Notes: generated from the sequence alone by a model not told the origin. A stretch of 64,000 nucleotides of DNA from Yponomeuta sedellus (GCA_934045075.1 OW203734.1:16163680-16227679), one strand, 5' to 3'. Positions 47,101 to 62,100 are shown, counted from the stretch's first letter. A program made the numbers and translations.

Positions 47101-50100
47101 TTTGTTTTAGTAGATAATTTTAAATATTGATAACTGTCGATTATAGATAACTCAACATTGCTTACTAGTAATTTACAGAGATAAGGTACTTAACATCTAG
47201 TTCCAACCATACCTAAACAAAAGGACCAAATAAAAATAAATATAATTTTATCGATCGAAAGGTTTACAATGAGTAAACCTTTATCGATATAAACTCAAGT
47301 ACCTAAGATTATAATCGCTTAAGTGCCGAAGCAAGATAAAATAGTAAACAAGTCTAAGAAAAAAAAAATCATGCAAAAACATTGAAAGCAAATAAACAAA
47401 ACATAACTCACACAAACATCTAAGCCACGAACACAGCTGAAAGAAAAATAAAAACGTAAAACACAAAATAGAACGCAAAAGTGTAACAAAACAATAACAA
47501 CAGTCGGTGATATTTATTTATCAGTTCGGATTTAAATCGCAAATGGCTATTTTTTATCTCAGTAGGTTGATACGGCTACATAGTTATTGACCTATTCGAT
47601 GTAATACAAACAGAAAACTCATTCCATATCGGTCAAACAGTTGTCACCTAGTCGCGAACAAAATCAGATGAACAAGCAAACTCCTTGAACCACCAGACGT
47701 ATGCACCTTGGACCCAAGTTATCGTAATAAAGCCGGCTTTTGACTATGGGGCGTAATATAATATTACTATAGCACAGTGTGAACGTTGCCGTACAAAATG
47801 TATGACGAGCGATAACTTAATATATCTCAAGATGTAATATGTGTTATATTACATCCTATAGTGCGAAGCCGACTTTAATCTGCTACCGAGATTCACACAG
47901 AATATGACTCCTCAGTCTAGCTATTTGTTTTCTCACAGCATGAATCCCACGCATGCCCGCTTTTTGCTGATATCTTAAAAGACATTACACATAAGGGTCA
48001 TGTTTGTCATTTGGTGTCAGTCTTCAGCCTTATTGCCTTGATCCCCATGTTCTTCAGCCTAATTTTAAAGTCAAACTGAACACATCACTAGACTAAGCTA
48101 GGGGCTCCTTGTAAGGAGTGACGCTTTCCAAATTTGGAATTCATAACTCGATTGGATAAGTGCGGCGCACTTACTAATACCTAGCTAGGTATCTTTGTGC
48201 CCATTGGATTTAAACTCTAGCGTTAGCTTCGGCTAAGAGCTTCTACCCTAGTAAAATCATCTAGGCCAAGTTCTAACAAAATAAAATGAGGTAGGTTTAT
48301 TAATTATTATTTATTGGACATTATAGCTAAAATAACGTTGATTGGTGTCAATTTCGAGTGGGTCACACTGTCTTACTTAAAAAGGTACCAAGATCTTGAA
48401 GAACTTGTGGAGAAAAATGGACAAAAATCTTCGAAATTGCGGTTAGTCGCGACCCGATTATATTAGATGGTGAATATAGGACCTTTTATTGGTCAAATTT
48501 ACTTATTAGGTGGCCTATAAACGTGGTGTTATTTACAAAAAGACGATTCCTCTAAAACACCTCTCAGAGGCAGTATAAATACTATGTGTTTACGCCTGCC
48601 CCTTTACAACACTATCTAAACTGCCACTGAGGAGTGATTTAATAAATCGTGTTTTCATAAATAAAACCGTTAGTCTGTGCTTGCTATGTCCATAACACGT
48701 CATTGGCAAAATCCGTAAAGAAGCCATATACAAAGAATTGATTAGATTTGTCGTAGACACGTGATAACGTGCCAAACTCTAACCTGGCGTGCATATTCCG
48801 CCCACGGAGTTGCGTCGCGGCGAGCCCACGTAGGCCAAGCCCAGGATGCCGCCCTCGAACTTGAGGTCCGTGAACAGATGCGCGAGGCAAAAGTCCTTGT
48901 GCGAATACTCGCGGCTGAACACCTGGGGATAGTAGTGAAGTTGCCTCAAAATAAGTTTGGAGTGACATTAAAAATAATAAGTAATTTTATTCATAAAGGT
49001 GCTACATTACACATAGCATCAAGTTTTCGTACAAAATAGGACGCAGGAAAATTCAGTAAAAATATTTCTTTTCAGATTTTATAGGTCTCAAAAGGTGCTT
49101 TTTTTAAGTTTGTTTTGTTACTGTGGCGTGTGCACTGTTTCTATAATATATGTTGTTCTTTTTCTGCCCTGTAAAAAAAACTCTTTAAATTTTTTTTTAT
49201 TTAATTCTCACAGTTTTCTTGTAAGCTGGTTGCTTGACACATATAAACATTACTGTACGAGATCTCAATGAGAACTCAAATACCGATAAATGCTTCATAC
49301 ATAATAAAGACATCAGTCGTCTTGCGACGTCATAGTTTAAGCCCGTCAGTCTAGCTAGCCACGTGGTAAGTTTTTGTACCATGTGGCTAGACTGTACCTG
49401 TAGAAAAGTACCTGTTAATCGTTAATAATTTTATTTATCACTAATATTCATATACAAATACCGATAAATGCTTGGTTGGATGTGTGTTACTCAATCAAGC
49501 CAGAAAGACTTAACGCATCTGGTTGAAATTTAGCACAAAAATTTGAGAATATATTTGACAATACACATCAATATTTCCACGCCAAGGACCTCGCGAGCTA
49601 ATCGTTTGTGAGCCTGAACATATCTGAAATGGGCAAACATAATAGTAAATGTTCTTTCGTAAAAAAACCTGTTCTCAGATGTGGACTTTGAATGGATGTC
49701 TTTTAGGATGTCTCGTTTGTACCTTAAAGGCATCTTGTTAAGCTACTGACTCACTCATGGCGACATTTATTTTGTACCTACACAAATGCTGAATCAATTG
49801 CCCAGTTCTAGTAGAACAAAATAATAACCCTGAAACTTTTTTCTTGTGCATAAACAAACCGTTAAAAACAGCTGTCAGTTCACAAAAGACCATACAAAAA
49901 ATAGCTGAAAACCGTCAACAGTTTATTAACTGATTGTTAACGTACATGGAACTGAAGTTAATAGGTTAAAAGAAAATCAAAACAAATTTGTAGAGACGCA
50001 CAAACATAAATAGATACAGTAGCTACTATATTATCGTTACTTTTTGAGACGCAAATAACGGATACGTATACTTATTATCAAAACATCGCCGCCAGTGCAT

Positions 50101-53100
50101 CGACCGGATTGGCGTTTCAACGACCTCAGTTGGCCGAATGACAAACGGAATGTACATCAGACTCAGACAATGAATGTTATAAATAGTTATGTGGTAGACG
50201 CTTGAAAAAACATCGCTTAGTCTCACAAAGGGAGGAAAAGGCTTGTATGGACGTATAAGAAACAAAGACTCATAATAAAAAGGGAAACAAACGCATATCC
50301 AGTGACCTTCTCAATTATGCTGTGACCAAGAGCTATCTATGGCTTCCCTAGGTAACGTCATGTTATGTGCGTAGTACGCTCTTGGACGGCACACACAGAG
50401 TTAGCCGTAATTATATGGGTTCCACATAGATGTAACAGTTTTGGTATGCCACTGTGCGCAAATTCAACTCAAAAATCAAATATGTAGAATCGAATCGAGA
50501 TTCTATAGTATATAGTTAATTCTGTAGATTGTTTACAGTTTTAGACAATCGAATAGACATTACTGTAAAAGTTACAATACATCATCTTTACAACCACGTA
50601 CTCTACTCAATATAAACAAATCGGACTTTATTCATCACTCAAGTTCAAAATACAAAGTTTCTATAAATAGGTACACAAATGAAATGAAAATGAAAATGAA
50701 AATAGCCTTTATTTGCCAATATCTTAAATAACAAATATAATAGCATGCATTAAATTGTATTATTTGAATTATGAAATGTTATGTTAAAGTGTAATTTTGA
50801 TTACAAAAATAATAGTACATAATTTATTAATTGGCTGCCCATTTCTGAGCAAAGGCCTCCCCCAGATATTCCCATTCTACTCTTTGCATTGTTATCCTTG
50901 GCCATGTAGATCCTGCTTCTTTTTCTATATCATCAGCCCATCTCCTGTTTGGTCTTCCTTTGCCTCTTTTTCCATCTTTTGGATACCATTCAGTTGTGCG
51001 TTTTGTCCACCTGTCATCTTTCATCCTCATTATGTGTCCTGCCCAGTTCCATTTTTGTTTTTGGATGAATTCTGCACAGTCTATTACTTTTGTTTTATTT
51101 CTTATAGTTTCATTTCTAATTTTTTCGCATCTTTTAATATTTATCATGCTTCTTTCGATTGCCCTCTGGCAGACTTTTAGTTTCTTTATGTGCTGCTTGT
51201 TTAGGGACCATGTTTGGCATCCATACGTTAGGCAAGGTAAGAGAACAGTGTCGGCAATTTTCTTTTTGAGTTCTATTGGTATCTCTTGGTTTTTGAAAAT
51301 ATCCTTTAGGCTCCAGTATCGATTCCAGGTCTTGGTTATTCTTCGATCAATTTCTTGTGTGGTTTTGTTGTTGAATGATATATGTTGGCCCAGGTAAATG
51401 TACTTTTTAACATACTGAATTGTGCTTCCGTCTATAGTTATTGGTGATTCTTCTGAGTTAGTCATTAGTTTGGTTTTCTGTTCATTTATTTCCAGTCCTA
51501 CCTTCTTGCTTTCCGTTTTTAGGCTCTTTATCATTTCTGTCATTTCTACTGCTGTTTCGCTGAATAGTAGTATGTCATCCGCAAACCTTAGGTGGCTGAG
51601 TAGCTTTCCATTTATGTTGATTCCCATTTCGTGCCAATCGATTTTATTCATTACACTTTCTAAGATCGATATGAATAGTTTAGCTGAAATAGGGTCTCCT
51701 TGTCGTACTCCTTTTTCTATATTGAAGTGGTTTCCCGTGCGCTCTAGTTTTATTGCCGCTGTGCTATTGTGGTATATGGTTTTTAATATTTCAATGTAAG
51801 GTTTTTCTATCCCTTGTTCGTTGAGGGCTCTCCATATGGCGTCATGTTGTACTGAGTCGAAAGCCTTTTTGTAGTCTATGAAGCAAAGATAAAGATTTTT
51901 GTTGAACTCAGTGTATTTCTCTATTACTTGGTTTGTCGTGTGTAGGTGGTCTATTGTTGAAAAACCGCTCCTAAATCCAGCCTGTTCAAGTGGCTGATTT
52001 TCGTCTATCTTTTTAGTTATTCTGTCTAGTAGGATTTTTGCAAAGATTTTATAGATATTAGACATGAGACTAATTGGTCTATAGTTGCCAATGTCTTTTT
52101 TGTCACCTTTCTTGTAAAGTATCGTTATCTCTGAATGAGCCCATTGTGTTGGTATTTCTTTGTGATTTATGATATAGTTGAACAGTAGTGTCAACTTTGG
52201 AGTCACTAGATCTTTAATGGCTTTTATTATTTCGTTGGATATTCCGTCTTTTCCGGGGCTTTTATCATTTTGTAAGCTTTTAATTGCTTTTAAAACTTCA
52301 TCAGCTAGTATTGGTGGTATTTCTTCATTATTTCTGTATATTTGTTGGTTCGGTCCATTTTCATTTATATCTCTTCCCGATGTGTAAAGCTCTCTGTAGA
52401 ATTTTGTTGCAGTCTCTATTAGATCTTTCCGGTTCTTTATTTCGGTGCCTTCTTTGTTATATAGTTTATGTATCCACTTCTTGGGGTGATTTAAGTGTTT
52501 TTCTCCTTTTTTTAGACCTCCAGTTTGCAATATGGAATTTTTATAAATATTCGTTTTGTATTTCTTAATATCTATTTCCATCGCTTTCTTGGCCCTTCGG
52601 TATAGTTTTGTAAGCTTTGTTTTTTGGTCTTTCGTCTTTCCATCTATATTTTTCAGATTGTTTCTCTCTTCTAGTAGCTTTAGTGTTTTTTCTGTAAAGA
52701 CATTTGATTTCCTGGTTGATTTTGTTTCTTTTGTTATTTGTTCAACTGTTTTTTGGAGTGTTGTTTCGAATTTATCATATTGTCTCTGTACTAGTTCGTG
52801 TGTTTCTTCTGTTTCTTCATTGGTGTTTGCTTCGTAAATATCTCTTAGTCTTTGGTATGCTTCGTATGGTATATTTCTTGTCATCGGCGTTTTGTATCTC
52901 GTTCTTTTAGTCTTCAGATTTTCCAGCCATACTTCACAGCGTACAAGTCTATGGTCCGTATTGAACTTAGATTGTACTAGGACTTCTGTATTTTTAATCC
53001 GGTCCATTTTGTTGGTGAGAATGAAATCTATTTCGTTTTTATTTCCACACGGAGAGATCCAAGTCCATCTCTTTTTATCTTTGTGCATGAAGTAGGTATT

Positions 53101-56100
53101 TGTTATATGCAGTCCATGTTGGAGGGCCATATTAACTAGTAATTTTCCTCTCTCATTTCTTTCTCCGTAGTGATATTTTCCCATTACTTTTTCTTCTCCT
53201 GGTTGTCTTTTTCCAACTTTAGCGTTAAAGTCACCAATGAGATAGATTTCCTTATATGCTGATTGAATAGCTTTTTCTATGTCTATGTAGAAAAGTTCAA
53301 TTTCTTCTTGGGATTTTTCTTTGGTCGGAGCGTATGCCTGTATGACGGAAATTTTAAGAGTTTCTGATATTTTTATGTTTAGTGTGGCTACTCTATTTGA
53401 TTCGGAGTGGATATCTTCTATGTAGTTTTTCCATTTCTTTTTTATTGCGAAGCCAATTCCATGTTGACCATTCTTTTCTCCTGTATAGTAGAGTATGTAT
53501 CCTTCCCTTTCTTCAATATCTTCACCAGGTATTCGTACTTCTGATAGACCCATTATATCCCATCTTATGTCTTGCAGTGCGTGTTCGAATTCTTTTATTT
53601 TGCTCTCTGTTCTGAGCGAACGAATGTTAAGGGCGCAAATTGAGATAGTTGCCTTTCTTGGGGGGTGTTGGTCATTTTCTTCCGCGGGGACCAGCCGTAC
53701 TGGAAGAGTAGTTTTGTGGGTTCTTGTTTTATTTATTTTGTTCTTGTTTTTAGGGGGAGGCGTCGCTGTCTGCTACCATGTATTTTGTTTTTTAGTCGAG
53801 TCCATATAGGCTCCAGCACGGAGGATTTCAAAAGCATTAGTTTTGTTTATTTTTGATTGTTGCTCATTTTTATGTTCTTCCGATTGTTTATTTGGGTTCT
53901 TTGGGGATAATAGCCTTTTTGTACCACGGCTTGTACCAGGTAGTTCGGTTGGTGACTCTAATTCTGTAAGTTGTTTATTTTCTTTATTGCTTTTCCTCTC
54001 TTTTACTATTAGTTTATCATATTTTATGAATGCATCGTTACCTTTCTCCTTCTCTATTTTTACTGATTGTCTAAGCTGTTTTCTTATTTCGAGTATTTCT
54101 TTAGGATAATCTTCATCCACAGTGATATTTTTCATTAGGCGCTTATTCTTTAAAATCCCAATTTTTGTGTGTTTGTTGACCAAGCGAACGAGCGTAGGCC
54201 TGGTTTTGTCGCCTTTTCCTATTCTCCGCGCGAAGTCTATGTCTCTTTTTGATATTTCCATGTTTGTATTGGTATTTAAGACATCTATGACTTTGTCTAG
54301 TAGGTTTTCTGGATTTTCTTCATGAATTCCGTACAAAATTATGTTATTTTCTTTATTTGTTCTTGTTTGGATTTTGACCTTGTTTTCCAAATCGTTCAGT
54401 TGACTTTTTAGCTTTTGGTTTTCTGATTCTAGGTCGCTCATTCGTCTGCCATATATTTCTTCCATCAGACATTTTATGTTAGCGGTTATTACTTCAGTTT
54501 GTTTAAGCATTCTTTCGTCCAATTTTTCGAAAAGGAGCTGCATTTGTGTCTCCATTTTTCAGTTTGTTTTTATGGCAACACTTGTATTTTTAACTATTGG
54601 TAGAATTTGAAATGTTTATACGGCAACACTGTTAACCCTGTCGTGTCGATGACAGTGACAGACAGTTCTTGTTAAGTGAGGGTTGTTTCGTTTAAAGTTT
54701 TTATCAGTTTACCTTCACTTTAGAAAAAAACAATTTAGCCAGAACTTATTTCACTCTTTTTCACTGTTTTGCACACTATTTCGCCCAAGTTTCAATCTTT
54801 TTCACAGACACTAGGTGTTACTCTTGATGTCTCACTAACTTTTCACTCCTTAAAGTTGTTATTTTGCGAGATTTGGATTTTTGTTTCTGGGACGTAACGA
54901 TCGCGATGTTTGCAGTTTTGACGCTTTTGACAGAACTCAATAGGTACACAAGTACATTTAAAATAGATGCTTGATGATAAGGACAGAGACATTTAGCATA
55001 ACTGCTGCCTGGGTATGATAGCAGACCACATAATGCACTCACAAACCAAGAAATATAAGTATAGTTTAATTGATTAACAACAGAAGCAATCTCCGAGTTA
55101 CTACCTCGACTTACTTGTTCAGGGAATTGGGTGTATAATTACAGTTAACAGTGGCTCAGGATCGACTTGATGCAACTTAGAGAAAGTGATCTGGTAGACG
55201 GGCAAATTCACATTGTAAATCTTTACAAGCTCGAATAGAGCCTAGTACTGGACGTAAGTATCTTTTCATACGAGTCTTTTCCTCTTTTCCCCAATTGACT
55301 GGCTCGTTGTTGCGGTATCACGTCTGATTACTTAGCCGGAGTTCCTTCGATTTCCACTGGGAGACGTAAAAATGTACAACGTTCGATTTCCACAGCCTGG
55401 GTGTATTTCCATATTTGTGATGGTAACCAGGCTAAGCACGGGGTATTCTAGTTAGGAACCAGAGCAAGTGAATGTGTTGTGCGGAAGTTACTATTTACTA
55501 ACCCAGTCGGTACCCTGTACCCTGCCAATATTCTACGTTGGCATCCGGCGGTTTTGGCAACGTTTATAGGAAACGGCTCTTAGTTCACCGCCCGTCTTAG
55601 TGACGAACCGTCCTCAGTGGCGTGGAAACATGTTATTCATTATTAAAACCAATTCAATGTCAAACTCTTACTTTTAGAAATAGTAGATTATGTGACGAAG
55701 AAACAGGCAAACTCATGTACTAAAATCTTCATAAGCTGGTTCTAATGCAGTAGCCTTGGGTAACTCAAGAGCCAGATATGAGTGGACACACAACTCCCTC
55801 GCCGTCAAGTGTGTCCCATTCATATCCCAGAGATGTCAACTATATCTAACTCCCTCACACATACTCTCAACTCAGTACGGTAGTCATCTCCTGCTACTTT
55901 ATCCAGCTCACATACAATGCGCGAGAGCGACATCAACATCGTCTGAAATCGGTTACATTCGGCCGCATTTCTCGTCGTAACCAACGAGCGACGAGAGAAA
56001 GTTCTCCAAAAAAACGTGTGATCTGGATAAAGTAGGGAATAGGTAGACTCGACTGACTCACCAGTTGTGTCTCTTATTTCCACACGCACTTAGTCGATTG

Positions 56101-59100
56101 GACGCCGTATGAGCTAGGACACAAGTGGTGAGCGAGATATGATAGAGATATAGTGTGTCTCGGTGAACAAGGATATGAGATATAACAACTCCCTCTAAGG
56201 ACACATTTTGCCCAAGTCTATAATACAGGACATGGTCAAAATGTCCTATGGCATTACCTATGGTCACTAGGTATAAGAATATGGAGTTAGAGGACAATTT
56301 AGTTACCTCGAGTAAATTGCGCACGTCCCATTTCTCTCGCACCATGTTGTAGTGCGCCTCACCGCCCCTGACTCGAGTGGGCTCAGAGTGGACGAGTATC
56401 TTCTTTATCACAAACCCCATGCCTTTGAACCCGTCCATATCCTGTAGGTGTATAGGGGCTTCAGGCAAAAGAACATTGTTAAGATAAGAATATTCTTTAT
56501 TGTATCCACCAGAAAATAATTACAGAGACAACAGTTCAGCGGACCTTGGCAAAAAGTAGTTTTCTTGAATTGAGAATTTCAGTAAGTAAATACTTAAGCA
56601 ACGTTCTGTCACGCTCTTTGCTGAGAAATGCGTGAAAACAGCAGTACAGTTAAGTATTTACTTAGAGAAATTCTCATTTCAGAAACTGGTCCATTGAATC
56701 TCAAATAGCTTTCGATTTTGGTATGCAGAAAAGGAAAGGATGGGACACACACAGTAAATAAGCTCAATAAGTTTACAAGCCCAATAAAAGGATATGGGAT
56801 GGACCTGTTATACTAACCTGGCGATCCTGCCAAACAGTGTCGTTGTAGATCTTATGCACACGATCTATGAGGCTGATCTGAAAAGACAAATTCTAAATTA
56901 ACAACATGTCTCGTTAAGACTCTCCGGGGTAGTAACTAGCGCCATCAATGGAATAAAAATCATAACTTGTTTTATAATACGTCTTTTTTTTTTTAATCTT
57001 AAGATCTGTAAAATTAGTTATGATTTTTATTCAATTGGTGGCGCTAGTTAGCACCGCCCAGCGCCTTAATACATTTATTACAAACTAGCTATGTCTCAAT
57101 TCAGATCTTTGTCTATCTGTACGCCAAGTTTCATGTAAATCCGTTCAGCCGTTATTGACTAACAAACATCTTCACAAACTTTTAAATTTATAATATTAGG
57201 ATGCACAGTGTTCGTATTTTTCAGTTGAGGCCAATATGATTATCATAGCTAGACAAATATGAATGTACAATTCTATAGAAATAACTGGAACTTTACGACT
57301 TACCAAATAGCTAATCGTAGTTTTCGTGTTACTTGCGCCCATTTCTTGGAAAAACCTGTAGTCGGCCACCAAGAGCAAAGGACATCTGGTTTTAGTAGGT
57401 GTGTACTCATAGTCACTCTGTCGTTTGACTCTTTTGCTTTCGCTAGTATTGTTGTTGCTATTTGGGTCGAGATTACGGCCGTTTTTCGTCTGTGACTGTT
57501 CGAGGTATTTGTCTTTTTCCGACTGCTCGTGCATAGCTTCTAACTTTTGTGATTCCGATTCTTTGTCTTCTTCATCGTCGTCTTCTTCTAATTCTGGCGA
57601 CAATGATATCGGTACATTAACCCGAAACAATGCGTAAGTAGTATCCGTACTGCCTGCGTCTTGTTTCATAAAACGACAATTCCTAGTTCATTATGACAAT
57701 TTAAAAGAGAGCCGCATTTCATGTAGGTATGTTCATCGAATTTTCATAATAAACTACGAAATGTAGTTTTATGAAAATCGGTCCAGGCAACGGTTTTGTT
57801 TCGTACTACTCACTAAGTAGGGAATATTTACAAGCATGTATTCTACTCAGTTACATTAGAGGTGACATTGCAATGTCACCTATAAAGTAATCTAGCCAAC
57901 AACGATCAAAAGAACCGAAAATGCAAAAGTTGATCAGCTGTCGACCGCACTGTAGGCCAGGACTTAATCGTTCGTATCTTGACTGAATACCAACACAGTA
58001 TGTGACCCTAATTGAAGGTGCCAACCAACTCCATTCAGTAGCAAGACCCGAATTTTGAACAAGTAATAACCAATGGCGCGCAGTATTTTTAGCTGTGCGT
58101 CAGGGTTAATGTCCCCTCGTGTCGTGGCATCATTTCAAAGAGTAAACAAGACGCACGCTCTCCGCTACTGCGTCTAACGATATCAAATAGAAACGCAGTA
58201 GTCTCATTTCAGCTGTATCGAAACCGTCGAGCCACGTCACTTTATTTTCAGAGGAGACCGCAGCTCTGTTCTGCTTATCATAAGTGAGTCAATGCTGCTG
58301 ATTCAGTCGTCAAATAGATAGACCAATAGTTCCATAGAATATCAGCCTCACCTACAGCTACCAGTTAGTGAGACCTGAAATTCCGGCATTTAGCCTCGTA
58401 GTTAGGCCATCTATGTAGCAAGCGCCGAGGTATGTTAACACTACAGACACTAGGGTTTCCCTAAGATGATTTCCTTCACAGTTAGCGAGGGGTATTGATT
58501 GTATCAGTTTTTATGATTTAATTACTAATGTACAGTTGTCAGTTTTTTTTTTCTCATAATTTCAAGGGACTGTAAACCTATCGCTATCAACCATTGTATG
58601 TCCCCACTGCTGAGGCACGGGTCTCTTCCTGCATCGCAGGAAGGTTAGGCCATACTCCACCACGGGGGCCAAGTCTGGGTTGGTGGAAGATTGTAAGACA
58701 GTGGCGGGCCTTTCTGTCAGAAGTTATCTAGCCGCCCATAACGCCTCTGGGATGGCTTAACGACTGCCATTACATGACAGCCGGCACCAACGGCTTAACG
58801 TGCCTTGCGAAGCACGGAAGCGCTCGGAAAAAATGCCACTAGCGGCAGTCACGGGACGGTCACCCATCCTGCACCTGACCGCGCCTGTTGTTGCTTAACT
58901 CAAGTGCTAGGCCACGAGCGCTCCACTAGGCCACGAGCGCTGCAGACCAGTAGACCTAAGTAAACGGGTCTTGACTTGACAGAAAGAAGAAGTCGGAAGA
59001 AGCGAAGAACGTAAGGGTTCTCTTTTCTTTTCGAGGCACCGAACCCCAAAAGCAGGAATACGACGGGATACCGTGCCCGGTCATATTGCCAATATGCCCA

Positions 59101-62100
59101 GACATGTAATGTCCATTGTTCGAAGACCCTTGACAGCTGAAGCTTCCAATTTTGGTACGATAAGCGCATTTATGTAGCTTGCAACAACGGCTGCCATGGA
59201 AGAGACCCGAGTGTTTCCAACTGTAAACTTTTACAACGTTTATGCGACCGGCAACATTTCGAACTTTAAATGCACTTTAGAACAACGTTTAAAGGTTGAT
59301 AAGGCGACTAGTGTTTATGATGTTCTCGACTACCCGGAAAATCCAAATTAATTAAGTGCTTGGCGATTCGCCAACTACGTAAGGAAGTTTTAGTACAATT
59401 TCTAAGAAAATATCTGGCGAATCGACGACGTCCGCATTTTCGCGAATTCGTTTGAGCTAAAGAAAGACCTTGATTTTATTACCTACAGGAAGACTTACTA
59501 ATATTTAGCATAATGGCTTTGTGTGCTTCTATCAGGATAAAACTTAACATCTTGATCACCCTAACAATGAACAATGGACTCGCAAACTAGAGTCCCAGGT
59601 TCGATCTCCACTGCGTGCATGTACTAATGAGTCATTAGTACATGCCCGAGTCATTAGTACATGCCCGAGTCATTAGTACATGCCCGAGTCATTAGTACAT
59701 GCCCGCCTATTAGTAATGACTGTTTAATTTCAAAGTTACGTACCTTTGCGAATCTGTAGTCGCAATACCACACGCTAACTGTGAAGGAAAACATCGTGAG
59801 GAAACCCGCAGTTGGTTAGCTCCGCAAGTATTGACTAGTCTTTCCTGTGGTCTAGGCCGACTAAGCTGTCAGGATGGTATAGGTGCTGGGCAAGCCTACA
59901 CAATCTATGAAACCATGTCCTCGGCACTACAGCATCCGGTCCCTTCACCCATCTAGTGTAAGCGATGATGCCACTGGACACTGTATAAATCATCTCATTA
60001 CGTAGATGCAAAAGGCCAAAGTTGTTGTTGATCACCCTAAACATGAGGTGAGCTACTCATGCCAGCGTCTTGGCATGAGTAAATTTTCGCTGGGCTAACG
60101 TTTTTCGTCTGGACGCCTGCCTGGGTAGTACGATGGCACGAGTCACGCGTTTTGTGACGCTAAAATGTCGCAATTTGACAATTTATGTACTCAGGAGATT
60201 CACCACTTTTGACAATTAAAACGCGCAACTAGCGTCACCTTCCTACCCAGCCAGGCCTTCAAAGTTTTCACCTATTTTTTTTCCATTACTATTTTATCTG
60301 CGATCAGTCATAACCATAAGCAGATGTGTTGTAGTGTCATGGATGATTGGTATGCATATTCCAGTGAAGAGCGCTATACATATATGTAGAGAGGCTAGTG
60401 TCGTTCTTCTAGCTCGAGTATGTTGTGTCTCTTAAGACGCTTGGTGTGATGTGCCGATAAGAGGCTTGATGCTAAATTATTAGGGTGATGTAGGAGCTTG
60501 GTTCTATATTTTGCTGAAGCAGCCCGTATTTCTTCCTTGACCGTGTTCATCGTCATGTATTCATGTATTCACCTATTCAACACACAATATGTACGCACTA
60601 TGTAATCACTCACCCTTCCCCTCCTTGACATAGCCGCAGACCCTGGGCGTGCGCGCTGCTCCGTCATCGTTGCCCCAGCTGAACTTGATGTCCGACGACT
60701 TGTATGTGATCATACTTTTGTCATCCAAATGCGGCAGGTGCCTCCACGATGGCTGCAACGGGTCATGGTGATGAAGACAAGATACAGGTTGATTGCCAAG
60801 TCGATGTTCAATCTTAAACTTAATCTCACGTACAATCTTATAATTTTACGGGCTGGTAGACTTTTTTTTAACATTAACATTTAACATTTACTTACAGGCA
60901 CATACATTGCTTCTGGCCCCACAATAGGATACCATGTGTCGTGGGAACCAGAAACAACGACATCACAAACATGTAAACATCCAAGACCTGGGGTTTTTTT
61001 TTGTTCCCAGCCGGGATTCGAACCCGGGACCTCTTGCATGGCAGGCAGATGCGCTACCGCTACGCCACAGATCGTCATAGTACTCTCGTCGTTACTTAAT
61101 AATGAAGTTAATTTAAGTTAAAAAAAAATCTGCTCCAAAAGTACATAACCGAAATGCAAACATCGATAGAAAAATGCGTATAACCATCGATAAAATATTT
61201 TATCGATGGTATAACTCAGTTTATACATTTCTTCACTTGGCTGCTTTCTGCATAACTAGGTCCATGCGAAATTGCGAAAATTATTATATTGCGCAGGTTA
61301 TTTTTAGATGAAGTATACTCTCAAATCAGTTGGCTTAATCTATAGGAAAGACAATGTGAATAAGTGTGGAGCCAATAAGGCTTAGAGTTGAGTGTCGTCA
61401 CAAAGTTATCCATGACAATAACTAGGTACTTCCTCCATCCTAAAGAAAATTTCAGGCACCTAAAAAGATATAAAGATGACGATGTTAATCTTTCAGACAA
61501 GTGAGAAAGACTCTCTTGTCTACAAGATCTACAAGATTAGCATCTCAATAAATAAGAAATACCAGAGAATAAATAAAATTGAATAAAGAATGCATCTGTC
61601 ACTCGGCAAGGTCCTTCACATACCAAAATCATATAAAAGAATCAGCTTATATTCGCAGCGCCTATATATTACGCGGGGAGCCAATAACGCACGTCCCAAT
61701 AATGCACACTCGTCGCCAACGCAGGCCCCGATAACGTAGTCAATAATCCGTGTCCAAGTATGTATACGGATTATTGACTGTACAATCTCAGGGCGAGCGT
61801 TATCGGGCTGCAGAAAATCGGTACGGGCAATATTCCGTGTCTAACCATAAACAAAAAAATCACTTGATAGAGCGGTGCCTCGTTTACAGAAGCTAATTTG
61901 ATTTACTTATTTTTAATTCTGCCTTCATAATAAATGTAAAATTGAGACATTTTTCTTAACGTAACAAATGAATTAAGTACTTTATGCGTAAGCTGAGAGA
62001 AAAGTAAGTGTTTTTTATGTAGCCTATAAACGTCCCACTGCAGAGCTCAGGCCTTCTCTCAGAGAGAATGTGCTTAATTACCATGCACTATCGAGTCATA

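Larger units (their letters stand above)
50679..54938 (-). mobile_element. Full-length non-LTR retrotransposon with target-site duplication
   Basis: 4260 bp on the minus strand inside the TACE intron between Tw7 and Tw6, in the same orientation as the gene. Flanked by identical 13-bp repeats AATAGGTACACAA (50666-50678 and 54939-54951). The 3' end has AATAAA followed by an ATTTTC-type simple tail. A ~380-bp 5' UTR precedes two open ORFs. An intact TSD and open frames suggest a recent insertion. Confidence 0.95.

Noticed and set aside
50797..53615. Several plus-strand open frames of 67-145 residues
   Set aside because: Antisense shadows of the retrotransposon ORF2; rich in Phe/Ser/Leu, as expected for the complement of A-rich coding sequence.
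59629..59704. CRISPR-like array
   Set aside because: Four identical 19-bp units directly adjacent with no spacers, in an insect intron.
61010..61075. tRNA-Gly gene on the minus strand
   Set aside because: The anticodon arm is degenerate and the sequence continues into the SINE body shared with 22490-22690.
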